Part shown: positions 53,884 to 62,722 of the stretch, piece after piece | How positions within the stretch are numbered: the stretch's first letter is position 1 | Layout: the number at the start of each line of letters is the position of its first letter | Origin: Streptomyces aureus | Lineage (GTDB): Bacteria; Actinomycetota; Actinomycetes; Streptomycetales; Streptomycetaceae | Assembly: GCF_000725495.1 (NCBI RefSeq) | Contig: NZ_KL647043.1 | Coordinates: 27,715 to 91,714, forward strand | Direction: 5' to 3' | Length of the DNA stretch: 64,000 nucleotides | Program-made: the position numbers and the translations under genes | The notes under the pieces: model-generated | The model's input: only the letters and a program-made list of their open reading frames with translations | Told to the model about the DNA's origin: nothing | Database searches by the model: none

Positions 53884-54285
53884 TCAGCCGTCGGCACATC
53901 CGGCGGGTTGCGACGGCACCGGGTCGTCGGGGAAGAGGCGGCGCAGAGGGCGTACGAACCGACAGGTCAGCCGCCAGGCAACGAGCAGCGCACCGCAGGG
54001 CGCCAGCAGATGCCCGACGACGACGGTGGCCCCCGAGGTGTCCACAAGGGCGAGCAGGGCAGTCAGAGCGACGTGGAGGATCCAGGCGAGCGCCGTGAGC
54101 AGTGACAGCGCGACGGTCACCGGCACCCCGCCCATGTTCCAGGCGTCGAGGTCGGCGTCCGCGTCGAAGGTGTCCACGGTCGCGGCGCCGATGGCGACCA
54201 GCAGCCAGAAGCACACGGCCACGGCAAGAGCGGCGGTGAGGACGATTCCGGGCAGGCCGGTGGCGGCCTCAACCGAAGCTCCCAT
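53884..54285 (-). CDS. YqiJ/NfeD-like membrane protein, flotillin partner
   Basis: 133 residues from the ATG at 54285 (GAGGAGG upstream). Three helices: IVLTAALAVAVCFWLLVAIG, VTVALSLLTALAWILHVALT and a third around GHLLAPCGALLVAWRL. The acidic loop after helix 1 (DTFDADADLDAW) and the order of helices match the membrane part of YqiJ/YuaF proteins, which are encoded before flotillins. The C-terminal OB-fold of those proteins is absent; the chain ends after a basic segment (RFVRPLRRLFPDDP). It is the first gene of the flotillin-ATPase operon. Confidence 0.75.
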   Translation of the reverse strand: MGASVEAATGLPGIVLTAALAVAVCFWLLVAIGAATVDTFDADADLDAWNMGGVPVTVALSLLTALAWILHVALTALLALVDTSGATVVVGHLLAPCGALLVAWRLTCRFVRPLRRLFPDDPVPSQPAGCADG

Positions 54286-54519
54286 TCCCCCGCCCTCCTC
54301 CCGCACGCGACACCCCGGCGCGCTGCTCCCCTCCGGGTTCCGGGCCGGGCACCATCTGCCGGTGCCCGGCACCAGAACCTTCGCAGTGCTCCCCTCACGC
54401 CATGGTGCATGGCCGGAGCATGCACACGCATTGCCGATTCCCGGCAGTGTTCACTAAGGTCTGGATGCCGGTGAGCCGCTAAGAACCCGTCATCGGCGCG
54501 TCAAAGTTGGGGAGACGAC

Positions 54520-55578
54520 GTGACCGGCCGGGACATTCCCGCTGACTATCTGCACGGGTATGCCGAGATCCTGGCCGCGGTCTCGGCCAGCGGCCGCCGC
54601 CTCACCCGTGAGGAGATCGAGACGCGGCGGGCTCTGGGAGAGCAGGCGGCGGACGCCGGTCACGCACTGCGGGCCCTCGTCCGCGCGCACCTGAGCGCCG
54701 CGCGCTCCGTGTGGCCCCACGGCCTCGGCTCCTCCGACGCCGCGCTCGCGGTTGTGGAGCAGGTCATAGATGCCTTCGCCGAGGGCTACGAACGGGCCCA
54801 GCGCCACGCCGTGCGCCAGGAGGAGTCAGCGCGCCGCGAATTCATCGAGGATCTTCTGTACGGCCGCAGCGATCTGGGGCGTCTTGCGGAGCGTGCCGAA
54901 CGCTTCGGCCTGCGTCTGTCGCGTGCGCACGCGGTTGCCGTCGCCCAGGGCCCCTCGTCCTACGACGAAGCCGGTTCCGAGCCGCGGCGGGTGGAACGTG
55001 CGCTCATCGGCCGCTTCGGCGACCGCGACATCCTCATCACCACCAAGGACGGGCGGCTGTTGTGCGTCGCGCCCGGCCACCAGGAGGAGATTCTCGTCTA
55101 CTTCGCCAAACAGGCCTATGCGGCGACCGACGGCGTCCAGGTTGCGATCGGCCGGCCTCAGCCGGGTCCCGGTGGCGTCGTCCACTCCTACGAGGAAGCG
55201 CTGAATGCCCTCGGTCTGGCGGAGCGCCTGGGGCTCGACGATCCCGTGCTCCGTGCCGCCGACCTCCTCGTCTACCCGGTCCTGACCCGTGACCGCCAGG
55301 CCATGGCCGATCTCGTCCTTGATGCTCTCGGCCCGCTCACCGCAGCCCGCGGCGGCGCCCAGGTGCTTCTGGACACCCTGACCGCGTACTTCGAGTGCGG
55401 CTGCGTCGCCGCCGAGGCCGCCCGCCGCCTGACTCTGAGCGTGCGTGCACTGACGTACCGCCTGGAGCGCATTCACAAGCTCACCGGTGTCAACCCGGCC
55501 GACCCCGCCCACCGTTACATGCTCCAGACCGCGGTGATCGGCGCACGGTTGCTGGACTGGCCCGCCACCGCCCTGTGA
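54520..55578 (+). CDS. PucR/CdaR-family transcriptional regulator
   Basis: 352 residues from the GTG at 54520, behind GGGGAGA. The N-terminal half is helical and sensor-like (AILAAVSASGRRLTREEIET). A GGDEF-like middle region follows, without the catalytic motif. The C-terminal PucR helix-turn-helix is clear: LLDTLTAYFECGCVAAEAAR, then RLTLSVRALTYRLERIHKLT. It probably controls a nearby gene; the winged-helix/hydrolase fusion follows after about 220 bases. Ligand unknown. Confidence 0.9.
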   Translation: MTGRDIPADYLHGYAEILAAVSASGRRLTREEIETRRALGEQAADAGHALRALVRAHLSAARSVWPHGLGSSDAALAVVEQVIDAFAEGYERAQRHAVRQEESARREFIEDLLYGRSDLGRLAERAERFGLRLSRAHAVAVAQGPSSYDEAGSEPRRVERALIGRFGDRDILITTKDGRLLCVAPGHQEEILVYFAKQAYAATDGVQVAIGRPQPGPGGVVHSYEEALNALGLAERLGLDDPVLRAADLLVYPVLTRDRQAMADLVLDALGPLTAARGGAQVLLDTLTAYFECGCVAAEAARRLTLSVRALTYRLERIHKLTGVNPADPAHRYMLQTAVIGARLLDWPATAL

Positions 55579-55786
55579 GCGGCTATGCGCCGGATCCTGC
55601 GTTTTCGGGTAACGGTGGCTTCACCCCAGCCGTCATCGGCGCATCACCCTGCTCGTCCGGCTTTGCGACGACGGGAAAAATTGTCCGCGCGACCGGCACG
55701 ACAGCCGTGCAGGGCACGTCGTGAGCCGCCCGGGCCGGATCTCGCCACGCCCACGATTCGTTCACATGTACGCCACAGCGTGAGGC

Positions 55787-55804
55787 TTGTACGATGCAAA
55801 GGTG
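55787..55804 (+). promoter_or_regulatory. Likely leaderless promoter of the first winged-helix/hydrolase gene
   Basis: TACGAT at 55790-55795 is a good -10 box exactly six bases before the GTG at 55802. The paralogue at 59179 has TACAGT at the same distance from its GTG. Both are preceded by TTG. This shared geometry decides the start codons and suggests leaderless messages. Confidence 0.6.
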
Positions 55805-57025
55805 AAGGGGGACAAGTATCACTTCGGGGGCTACGAGCTTGATGTGGCCGGGCATTTGCTGCGGCGGGGCGGTGAGCCGGTCCATGTCGAACCACGTGCC
55901 CTGGATCTGCTGTGCCACCTGGTCGAGCACCGGGACCGGGTGGTGCCGAAGAACGAACTCCTCGACGAGGTGTGGGGGGACCGCTTCGTCAGCGAGGCCG
56001 CACTCACCACGGCGTTGCGGACCGCACGGCTTGCTGTGGGTGACACCGGCAGCCGCCAAGACCTGATCCGCACCGTCCACCGGCGGGGCTACCGGTTCGT
56101 GGCGACGGTCGTTATGGGCGACTCGTCCACCGGCATCGGCCGGCAGGCCGACGCCGAGGCGGCACCGGCCGACATGAACGGCCCCGGCAGCCAGACGATC
56201 CGGTTCTGTCGGGCCGCCGACGGCACCCGCATCGCCTATGCCAGCGTGGGCTCGGGCCCACCCCTGCTCAAGGCGGCCAACTGGATGTCGCACCTGGACC
56301 TGGAGTGGACTTCCCCTGTGTGGTCCCACTGGCTGGGCGGCCTGGCACACAACCGACGGCTGGTCCGCTACGACGAACGCGGCTGCGGCCTCTCGGACTG
56401 GACCGTACCGAGTTTCACGTTCGACGACTGGGTGGACGATCTCCACACCGTCGTCGAGGCAGCAGGACTCGACCGCTTCCCGCTGCTCGGGGTCTCGCAG
56501 GGCGGCGCGGTGGCGGTGGCCTATGCCGTGCGACACCCAGAACGGGTCAGCCGGCTCGTCCTCGCCGGGGCCTACGCCAGGGGACGGCAGGTCCGGGCCC
56601 GCAGCGAGACCGAGCGCGAGGAGGCAGCCCTCGACCTGGACCTGGCCCGCGTGGGATGGCTCCACCAGGACCCCCGGTTCCTGCAGGTCTTCGCCTCCCA
56701 GTTCCTTCCCGAGGGCACACCCAAGGACTGGGCGGAGTTCACCGCCTTCCAGCGGCAGACGACCTCCCCGGCCAACGGGGTCCGTTTCCTCGAGGAGTTC
56801 GCCCAGATCGATGTCTCCACGATCGCTCACCAGGTGGCCTGTCCGACACTGATCATCCACTCGCGCGACGACGAACGGGTACCGGCGACACAGGCCGGTG
56901 AGCTGGCCGCGCTCATCCCCGACAGCAGACTCGTCCTGCTCAAGAGCCGCAGTCACCTTCTCACCGCGTTCGAGCCCGCCTGGGACGAGTTCCTCGCCCA
57001 TGTCGACGCCTTCCTGGCCGAGTGA
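55802..57025 (+). CDS. Fusion of OmpR-type winged helix to alpha/beta hydrolase
   Basis: 407 residues. Residues about 1-100 are a trans_reg_C DNA-binding domain: YHFGGYELDVAGHLLRRGGE, then VEPRALDLLCHLVEHRDRVV, LLDEVWGDRFVSEAALTTAL and the wing VHRRGYRFVA. After a linker, residues about 130-405 form an alpha/beta hydrolase. YDERGCGLSDW is present, the nucleophile is in GVSQG (Ser near 231), the acid in HSRDDERVP (near 355) and the base in SRSHLL (near 383). The triad is complete, so the hydrolase part may be active or may bind an ester or lactone ligand to control DNA binding. A paralogue lies at 57965-59179. Confidence 0.92.
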   Translation: MKGDKYHFGGYELDVAGHLLRRGGEPVHVEPRALDLLCHLVEHRDRVVPKNELLDEVWGDRFVSEAALTTALRTARLAVGDTGSRQDLIRTVHRRGYRFVATVVMGDSSTGIGRQADAEAAPADMNGPGSQTIRFCRAADGTRIAYASVGSGPPLLKAANWMSHLDLEWTSPVWSHWLGGLAHNRRLVRYDERGCGLSDWTVPSFTFDDWVDDLHTVVEAAGLDRFPLLGVSQGGAVAVAYAVRHPERVSRLVLAGAYARGRQVRARSETEREEAALDLDLARVGWLHQDPRFLQVFASQFLPEGTPKDWAEFTAFQRQTTSPANGVRFLEEFAQIDVSTIAHQVACPTLIIHSRDDERVPATQAGELAALIPDSRLVLLKSRSHLLTAFEPAWDEFLAHVDAFLAE

Positions 57026-57231
57026 CCCGGACACCAGAGCTTGCACGCGAGGCCTGAGAACCCCCTCGGCTTCCCCTCAGGGAAGCCTCAGACCTCCCCC
57101 AAGTCCCCTGCGGGCAAAGACCCGATGCTCGAAGCACACCGGGTCGAGAGGCACTCGACCGACACCGTGTTCCGGCCCGGCATCCAGGAAGAACCCGCAA
57201 CGCGAGAGATCGCCGGAGAAAAGGACAGACC

Positions 57232-57696
57232 ATGCGACTCGACAACACCAGGACATCCGGGCAGGCCCGGAGTCGACGGGGGCTGGCGCTGCTGATCGCC
57301 TCGGGGGCCGCACTGGGCTCCCTGCTGCTGGGAACCGTTCCCGCACAGGCCAACGACACCACCAAGGAGGTCTCCTCCGACGGCCAGACGATCACCTTCG
57401 CGACCAGTGACAGCAGCCGGGACGTCAGCGGAATCGTCACGTTCGTGGTGAACGCGGACGGCAACTGGTCGATCACGGGTACCGGCCACAACTCGAACCT
57501 TCTCGTCCGCACCTTCCACTGGACCTGCGACCTGACCTGGGACGCCGCCGAGGTCACCCACGCGACCGGGAAGAAGGCCGCGCCGGGCAAGAAGACCCGG
57601 ACCATCAGCTCCGCGGCCTACGACCCCGACATCCAGGCTGACTTCACCGACATCGCCGACCACGGCAGGGCCGACTGCGACATCGTCATCGGCTGA
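57232..57696 (+). CDS. Small secreted protein of unknown function
   Basis: 154 residues. The signal peptide (RRGLALLIASGAALGSLLLG, cleavage after AQA near residue 40) precedes a beta-rich domain of about 115 residues. It contains SSDGQTITFATSDSSRDVSG, NADGNWSITGTGHNSNLL, and two Cys (TWTCDLTW-like and RADCDIVIG) that likely pair. AAGGA precedes the ATG. A strong terminator follows. It lies between the two winged-helix/hydrolase paralogues and could be controlled by one of them. Confidence 0.85.
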   Translation: MRLDNTRTSGQARSRRGLALLIASGAALGSLLLGTVPAQANDTTKEVSSDGQTITFATSDSSRDVSGIVTFVVNADGNWSITGTGHNSNLLVRTFHWTCDLTWDAAEVTHATGKKAAPGKKTRTISSAAYDPDIQADFTDIADHGRADCDIVIG

Positions 57697-57832
57697 CACG
57701 CCTGGCGCATCCCGCCCGGCGTTCGGACCGCAGTTCAAGCGTCGAGATCCGTCCGGGCAACACCGTGCTGGCGGACGGGTCACGACAGCCGACGCCCGTG
57801 ACGAGCGGGCCGCCTGGCTGATCCCCGTACTG

Positions 57833-57874
57833 CCGTGCCCGGCCGGACCTGACTACCGGTCCGGCCGGGCACGG
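57833..57874. terminator. 17-bp perfect hairpin between converging genes
   Basis: CCGTGCCCGGCCGGACC at 57833-57849 pairs perfectly with 57858-57874 around an 8-base loop. It lies between the secreted-protein gene (plus) and the second winged-helix/hydrolase gene (minus), so it should terminate both. Confidence 0.88.
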
Positions 57875-57964
57875 CTACCACGGCACAGCGCTCCTCCGAA
57901 GAACCCGACCGCCTGGGAGCCGCCCGGCGGGACGGTGATGACGCCAGGCCCGATCCGGCCCGGC

Positions 57965-59179
57965 TCACTCCTCGGCGAGGAACACTTCGAGATGGGAGAG
58001 AAACGTCGGCCAGGCAGGATCGTCGGCGGCAAACAGGTGGTTGCGGCCCTCCAGGAGGATCAGCCGGCTGTCAGGGATGAGCGTTGCCAGCTCCAGCGCC
58101 TGAGCAACAGGCACCCGCGCGTCGTCGCGGGCGTGGACGATCAACGTGGGACAGATGACCCGGTGGGCGGTGCCCGAGACGTCGATGCGGCCGAACTCCT
58201 CCAAAAAGCGCAGGCCGTTGTCCGGCGAAGTCGTCTGACGCTGGTAGGCGGCGAACGCATCCCACTCCGCGGGAGTGGCGTCGGCAAGGAACTGGGAGGC
58301 GAAGTAGCGAAGGAAGCTGCTGTCCTGAGAACGCCACCCGGCACGGGCGACCTTGAGGTCGACCTCGGCGGCGGCGCGTTCGGTGTCGCTGCCGGCACGG
58401 GCCATCTGCCCCCGGGAGAACGCGGAGACGAGGACCAGCCGACTGACCCGCTCCGGATAGCGTGCGGCATAGGCGACTGCCACCGCTGCGCCCTGTGACA
58501 CGCCAAGCAGCGGAAAGCGGTCGAGGCCGACGGCGTCGGCCACGCAGTCGAGGTCGGCGACCAGATCGTCGAGAGTGAAGCTTCGCAACGTCCACTCGGA
58601 GAGACCACAGCCCCGTTCGTCGTAGCGGACGAGCTGCCGCCCCCGGGTGAGCCCGTCGAACCAGTGCGCCCACATCGGCATGCTCCGGTCCAGGTCGAGG
58701 CGGGTCAGCCAGTTGGCTGTCTTCACCAGGGGGCGGCCCTTGCCGGTGAGCGCGTAGGCGATGCGGGTGCCGTCCGCCGAACGGCAGAAGCGGATCACCT
58801 CGTGGTCCGCATCCGCCGTCGACGTGTCTCCAGAAGCGACTGCCCGCGTGCCGGAATCTGCGGCAACCCTGGCCACGAACCGGTAGCCCCGCGGCTGCAC
58901 GGTATGGATGAGCCACTGGTGGCGCTCGCCGTCGCCGATCGCGAGTCGCGCGGTGCGCAGCCAGTCGGCCAACGCATCCTTGCCGCTCTCGTACCCGTGC
59001 CCGTGCCCGATCTTGTCGAGCAGTTCTTCTTCGGGCACGACACGGTCACGGCACTCGACGAGATGACACAGCAATTCCAGGGCACGGGAGTCGACCTCAA
59101 CCCGCTGCCCGTCACGGCTGAGCCGACGGCGATCCGCGTCCAACGTGTACTGACCGAACCGGTAAACCGTGCTGCCCAC
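57965..59179 (-). CDS. Second winged-helix/alpha-beta hydrolase fusion
   Basis: 404 residues, the paralogue of the protein at 55802. The winged helix reads VYRFGQYTLDADRRRLSRDG, then VDSRALELLCHLVECRDRVV and VQPRGYRFVA. The recognition region differs (GYESGKDALADWLRTARLAI), so its DNA target is probably different. The hydrolase keeps YDERGCGLSEW, the nucleophile in GVSQG, the acid in HARDDARVP and the base in GRNHLF. The GTG at 59179 lies six bases from a TACAGT -10 box on the minus strand, as in its paralogue. It points toward the small secreted protein. Confidence 0.92.
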   Translation of the reverse strand: MGSTVYRFGQYTLDADRRRLSRDGQRVEVDSRALELLCHLVECRDRVVPEEELLDKIGHGHGYESGKDALADWLRTARLAIGDGERHQWLIHTVQPRGYRFVARVAADSGTRAVASGDTSTADADHEVIRFCRSADGTRIAYALTGKGRPLVKTANWLTRLDLDRSMPMWAHWFDGLTRGRQLVRYDERGCGLSEWTLRSFTLDDLVADLDCVADAVGLDRFPLLGVSQGAAVAVAYAARYPERVSRLVLVSAFSRGQMARAGSDTERAAAEVDLKVARAGWRSQDSSFLRYFASQFLADATPAEWDAFAAYQRQTTSPDNGLRFLEEFGRIDVSGTAHRVICPTLIVHARDDARVPVAQALELATLIPDSRLILLEGRNHLFAADDPAWPTFLSHLEVFLAEE

Positions 59180-59250
59180 TCCATGACTGTACAACGGCGC
59201 TTTTCTGCAAGGGAGTTGAAGGGTCGTCGAGCCGGGACCGTGACCACCGC

Positions 59251-60831
59251 TCAGGAGCGCACCGACTCACGGTCACGCAGCTCACGCCGAAGGATCTTGC
59301 CGGAGGCCGCCTTCGGCACCGCCTCGATGAACTCGACCCGACGAACCCTCTTGTACGGAGCGACCTGACCCTCGACATGGCCCATCACCTCGGCAGCGGA
59401 TATCGGTACACCCGAGGCCGGCACCACGAACGCCTTGGGCACCTCGTTGCCCTCCTCGTCGGCGACACCGATCACAGCTGCGTCGGCGACGCCGGGGTGC
59501 TGCACCAGGATGGCTTCGAGTTCGGCCGGCGCCACTTGGTAGCCCTTGTACTTGATGAGCTCCTTGACCCGATCGACGATGAACCAGTTGCCGTCCGCAT
59601 CCACGCGTGCGATGTCACCTGTGTGCAGCCAGCCGTCCTCGTCGACCATCGCGTCGGTGTCCTCCGGGCGTCCGAAGTAGCCCTTCATCACCTGCGGTCC
59701 GTGGATCCACACCTCGCCCGATTCCCCCGCCGCCGCATCCTGCCCCGTGTCAGGGTCGACCAGCCGTGCCCGCGTCGACGGGAGCAGTCGGCCCACGCAC
59801 CCGACGGGTTCGCCGCGGTCGTCGTCGGCGTGCAGGTGCGTGGCGGGGGAAAGCTCGGTCATGCCGTACGCCTGTCCGACCTCAACGCCCAGCCGGTCGG
59901 CCACCGCCGACTGCACTGCGGCGTCGAGCGGCGCCGCCGCACAGATGACACGTCGCAACTGCGACAGGTCCAGGCCGTCGACCGCGGGGTGCTTGGCCAG
60001 TGCCAGCATCACTGGCGGAGCGACGTACGCGTGCGTGATCCGGTCGCGTTCCAGACCGGTCAAGAACGCGTCGAGGTCGAAGCGTGCATGCACATACACG
60101 GTCGCGCCGCGCTGCAGCGCGTTGTTGACCAGCGCGGTCAGCCCGAAGATGTGGAAGAACGGCAGGATCGCGATGACGCGGTCGCCCTCGTGGATCCGGT
60201 GCACGCCGTTCATCTGCCGAAGGTTGGTGCACAGGTTGCGGTGAGTCAGCATGACGCCCTTGGGCGCGCCGGTGGTGCCGCTTGAGTACGGCAGCACGGC
60301 CACGTCCACGTTCGGATCGATGGCGGGATCCGGCAGGTCACCGTCGGCGAGCAGGTCCAGCACCGGCCTGTGGCCGTCGGCCGCGTCACAGACCAGGATC
60401 TCGATGTCCCGGCCGGTCTGCCGTCGCACCAGCGCTACGGCTGCCCGGGCGGTTTCGACCAGCGCCGACACGCTGACCATCAACCGGGCCCCGGAGTCGG
60501 TCAGTTGCTTGGCCACCTCGGCCGGCCGGGCGAGCGGCGACAGTGTGGTCGCCGTTCCGCCCGTCGTGGTGGTGGCGTAGAAGACCACGGGGAAGAGGAT
60601 CGTGTTGGGCATGTGCAGCGCGACCACGTCGCCTTTGCCGATGCCTTCGGCGGCCAGGCCCGCCGCAAGCCTGCGCACCGATTCGGCGAGCTCGCCGTAG
60701 GTGAGGGTCCGTCCGCTGGCCACGTCCACCATGGCCGGCCGTGTTCCGCGGCGGGCGGCTTCGCCGAGCACCCACTCATGGACGGGGCGGTCGACGGCGG
60801 CGACGTCCGGGTACCTGCTCTCGTAGATCAT
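59251..60831 (-). CDS. Acyl/aryl-CoA ligase (4-coumarate-CoA ligase-like)
   Basis: 526 residues from the ATG at 60831 (GGAGA upstream). ANL-superfamily motifs are in order: YSSGTTGAPKGVMLTH (AMP/ATP loop, about 185), YGMTELSPATHLH (about 325), GWLHTGDIARVDADGNWFIV (about 410), and the C-terminal catalytic Lys in KAASGKILRREL (about 512). The overall match is to plant-type 4-coumarate-CoA ligases of actinomycetes, which activate phenylpropanoid, aryl or medium-chain acids. The substrate cannot be determined. The gene lies after the second hydrolase fusion on the same strand, 71 bases from it. Confidence 0.93.
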   Translation of the reverse strand: MIYESRYPDVAAVDRPVHEWVLGEAARRGTRPAMVDVASGRTLTYGELAESVRRLAAGLAAEGIGKGDVVALHMPNTILFPVVFYATTTTGGTATTLSPLARPAEVAKQLTDSGARLMVSVSALVETARAAVALVRRQTGRDIEILVCDAADGHRPVLDLLADGDLPDPAIDPNVDVAVLPYSSGTTGAPKGVMLTHRNLCTNLRQMNGVHRIHEGDRVIAILPFFHIFGLTALVNNALQRGATVYVHARFDLDAFLTGLERDRITHAYVAPPVMLALAKHPAVDGLDLSQLRRVICAAAPLDAAVQSAVADRLGVEVGQAYGMTELSPATHLHADDDRGEPVGCVGRLLPSTRARLVDPDTGQDAAAGESGEVWIHGPQVMKGYFGRPEDTDAMVDEDGWLHTGDIARVDADGNWFIVDRVKELIKYKGYQVAPAELEAILVQHPGVADAAVIGVADEEGNEVPKAFVVPASGVPISAAEVMGHVEGQVAPYKRVRRVEFIEAVPKAASGKILRRELRDRESVRS

Positions 60832-61041
60832 CGATTCTCCGTGTCTCCGTGTCTGCGTTGAGCGTCTCCCGAACCGCGGGCACGTTGCGCGACCGGGCTC
60901 CGCCCTTGCTCGAACCGGATCGGACGACCCGGACCGCTCGAGCATCGCTGCCATGGCCGTCTTGCGACTTGGTGGAACCCTGAGGCTTCGCTGAGGAGGC
61001 GTCCGAGGACGGTGTTCTGGAAGGTGTCACGGGCTGGCGGG

Positions 61042-62700
61042 TCAGGTTCCGATGAGCAGATGGCGAACGACGTACCCGGCGGAGTCCACGCCGGTGCTGC
61101 CGCCTTCGACCAGAGCGGCGACGGCGATTTTGGAGTTGTAGGCGGTCAGCCAGCCGTTGGTGTGGTCGCCTTCCTCCGCGGTGCCGGTCTTGGCTCCGAC
61201 GCCTGCCAGGCCTGCCAGCCTCGGCGCGGCGGTACCGCTGGTGGCCACTGTGCGCATCATCGACTGCAGATAGCCGGCCGTGCGGGCCGAGATGGCCCGG
61301 GGGGCGGTCTCCTGGTGCTGACCTGGCAGGATGACAGGCTGCTTGAAGCCGACGCCACGGACGGTGGCCGCCACGGACGCCATGAACAGCGGGGTGGCCG
61401 TGACCTCGCCCTGGCCGATGAACTGGGCTGCCTGGTTGCCGCCCTGGGCGTCCGACGGGATGCTCGGGTCGGTGGTGGCGACGCCTCCGCCGATGGACCA
61501 GCTGCCCATGCCGAAGACGTTGACGGCCTCGTCGTGCAGGGCGGAGGCATCCCCGTCGTGCACGAGGTAGTGGAAGCCGTCCTTGATGAAGCCGGTGTTG
61601 CACGACACGGTGAACGACTGGGCGATGGTAGCGGCCGGGTTGGCCGTGACGCCCGAGTCGTTGTGGAACACCTGGCTGTTGGCTGTCAGCGAGTTTGTGC
61701 AGGGGGCGGGGCTGTCCGGTGTCATGCCTATCTGGTCGAACAGGGCCGCCGATGTGATGATCTTCATGGTGGAACCTGGTGACTTGATGCCGTTGATGGC
61801 GATGTCGCCGTGCGTTCCGGTATGGGCGAGTGCGAGGATGTGGCCGTTCCTCCAGTCGAGTGCCACGGTCCCGGCAGCCTTGTCCTGGAGGTGGGAGTCC
61901 TTCACCGCTTCTTCTGCGACGGCCTGGAGGGACGCATCGATGGTCGTCTTGATGACGGGGTCCTTGCCTTTGGAGAAGACCCGTAGTGCTTTGACGGCCT
62001 CTCCGCTCGCGTCCGCCACGGCGACGCCCGTACCGGCGCTGCCGCTGGTCGGCGTGGCGTTCTTGCGGATCGTCGCCGCTATGTCGCGCAAGGAAGAGAA
62101 CTGGGCGAGGTCCGTCCTGCCGTCGCTCGCAACGACCTTGGCGGTGTTTGCGTCAACAGGAAGCCTGCCTGCGGTCAGTGACTGGCCGTCGCCCAGGCCG
62201 GGGTAGAGCACCGAGTTGTTCCAGTGCACCGCCAGCCGGCCGTTGGTGCTCTGCCGCACCGCCACCGCGCTCGGGTAGGTCCAGGTGCCTCCCGCCACTC
62301 GGGCCGTGACCCTGAACGTGACCTTGGTGGCATTCGCCGTCACCGCGGACGGGCCCGCCGACCTAACGTGGGTGAAGGCCAGCGTCTTCAGGTGCAGGCC
62401 ATCGGCATATCCCTGCAGGGCCGATACGGCCGCGTCCGGCGCATCGGTGTCGTGGGCGGCTTCGCCGAGATGGCGCTTGGACCAGCTGTCCAGAAAGGAT
62501 CGGGCCAGCGCTGCGGCCCTGGCGCCGGATGGCGGCTCGCTCGATACCGCATCCGGGTCGAACCCGCGCGCCGCCTTGGGGTCGCCCTCCTCCACCGCAC
62601 TGGAGGACAGCGTCTGCGCCATGCCGTACGCGCCGATCCCTCCGAGGGCAACCAGGGCCGTGCACGCGCCAGCCATGCCGATCTTCACAGGTCTTTTCAT
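61042..62700 (-). CDS. Class B penicillin-binding protein, MecA_N/transpeptidase type
   Basis: 552 residues. An N-terminal anchor (MAGACTALVALGGIGAYGMA) is followed by an NTF2-like MecA_N domain (AALARSFLDSWSKRHLGEAA to VHWNNSVLYPGL). The transpeptidase domain then has all three active-site motifs: SPGSTMK (SxxK, STMK), SCN in FTVSCNTGF (SxN) and AKTGTAEEG (KTG). It builds peptidoglycan cross-links outside the membrane and could lower beta-lactam sensitivity. The operator at 62723-62735, 22 bases upstream, is the same palindrome found before the ClC gene 31 kb away. Confidence 0.93.
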   Translation of the reverse strand: MKRPVKIGMAGACTALVALGGIGAYGMAQTLSSSAVEEGDPKAARGFDPDAVSSEPPSGARAAALARSFLDSWSKRHLGEAAHDTDAPDAAVSALQGYADGLHLKTLAFTHVRSAGPSAVTANATKVTFRVTARVAGGTWTYPSAVAVRQSTNGRLAVHWNNSVLYPGLGDGQSLTAGRLPVDANTAKVVASDGRTDLAQFSSLRDIAATIRKNATPTSGSAGTGVAVADASGEAVKALRVFSKGKDPVIKTTIDASLQAVAEEAVKDSHLQDKAAGTVALDWRNGHILALAHTGTHGDIAINGIKSPGSTMKIITSAALFDQIGMTPDSPAPCTNSLTANSQVFHNDSGVTANPAATIAQSFTVSCNTGFIKDGFHYLVHDGDASALHDEAVNVFGMGSWSIGGGVATTDPSIPSDAQGGNQAAQFIGQGEVTATPLFMASVAATVRGVGFKQPVILPGQHQETAPRAISARTAGYLQSMMRTVATSGTAAPRLAGLAGVGAKTGTAEEGDHTNGWLTAYNSKIAVAALVEGGSTGVDSAGYVVRHLLIGT

Positions 62701-62722
62701 ACCTGTGGATCGTAAGGCTTAT

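Noticed and set aside
55787..55799. TTGTACGATGCAA as a further copy of the regulon palindrome
   Set aside because: One arm differs, and the match is better explained as a leaderless promoter. The paralogue at 59.2 kb keeps the -10 box and spacing but not the TGCAA arm.
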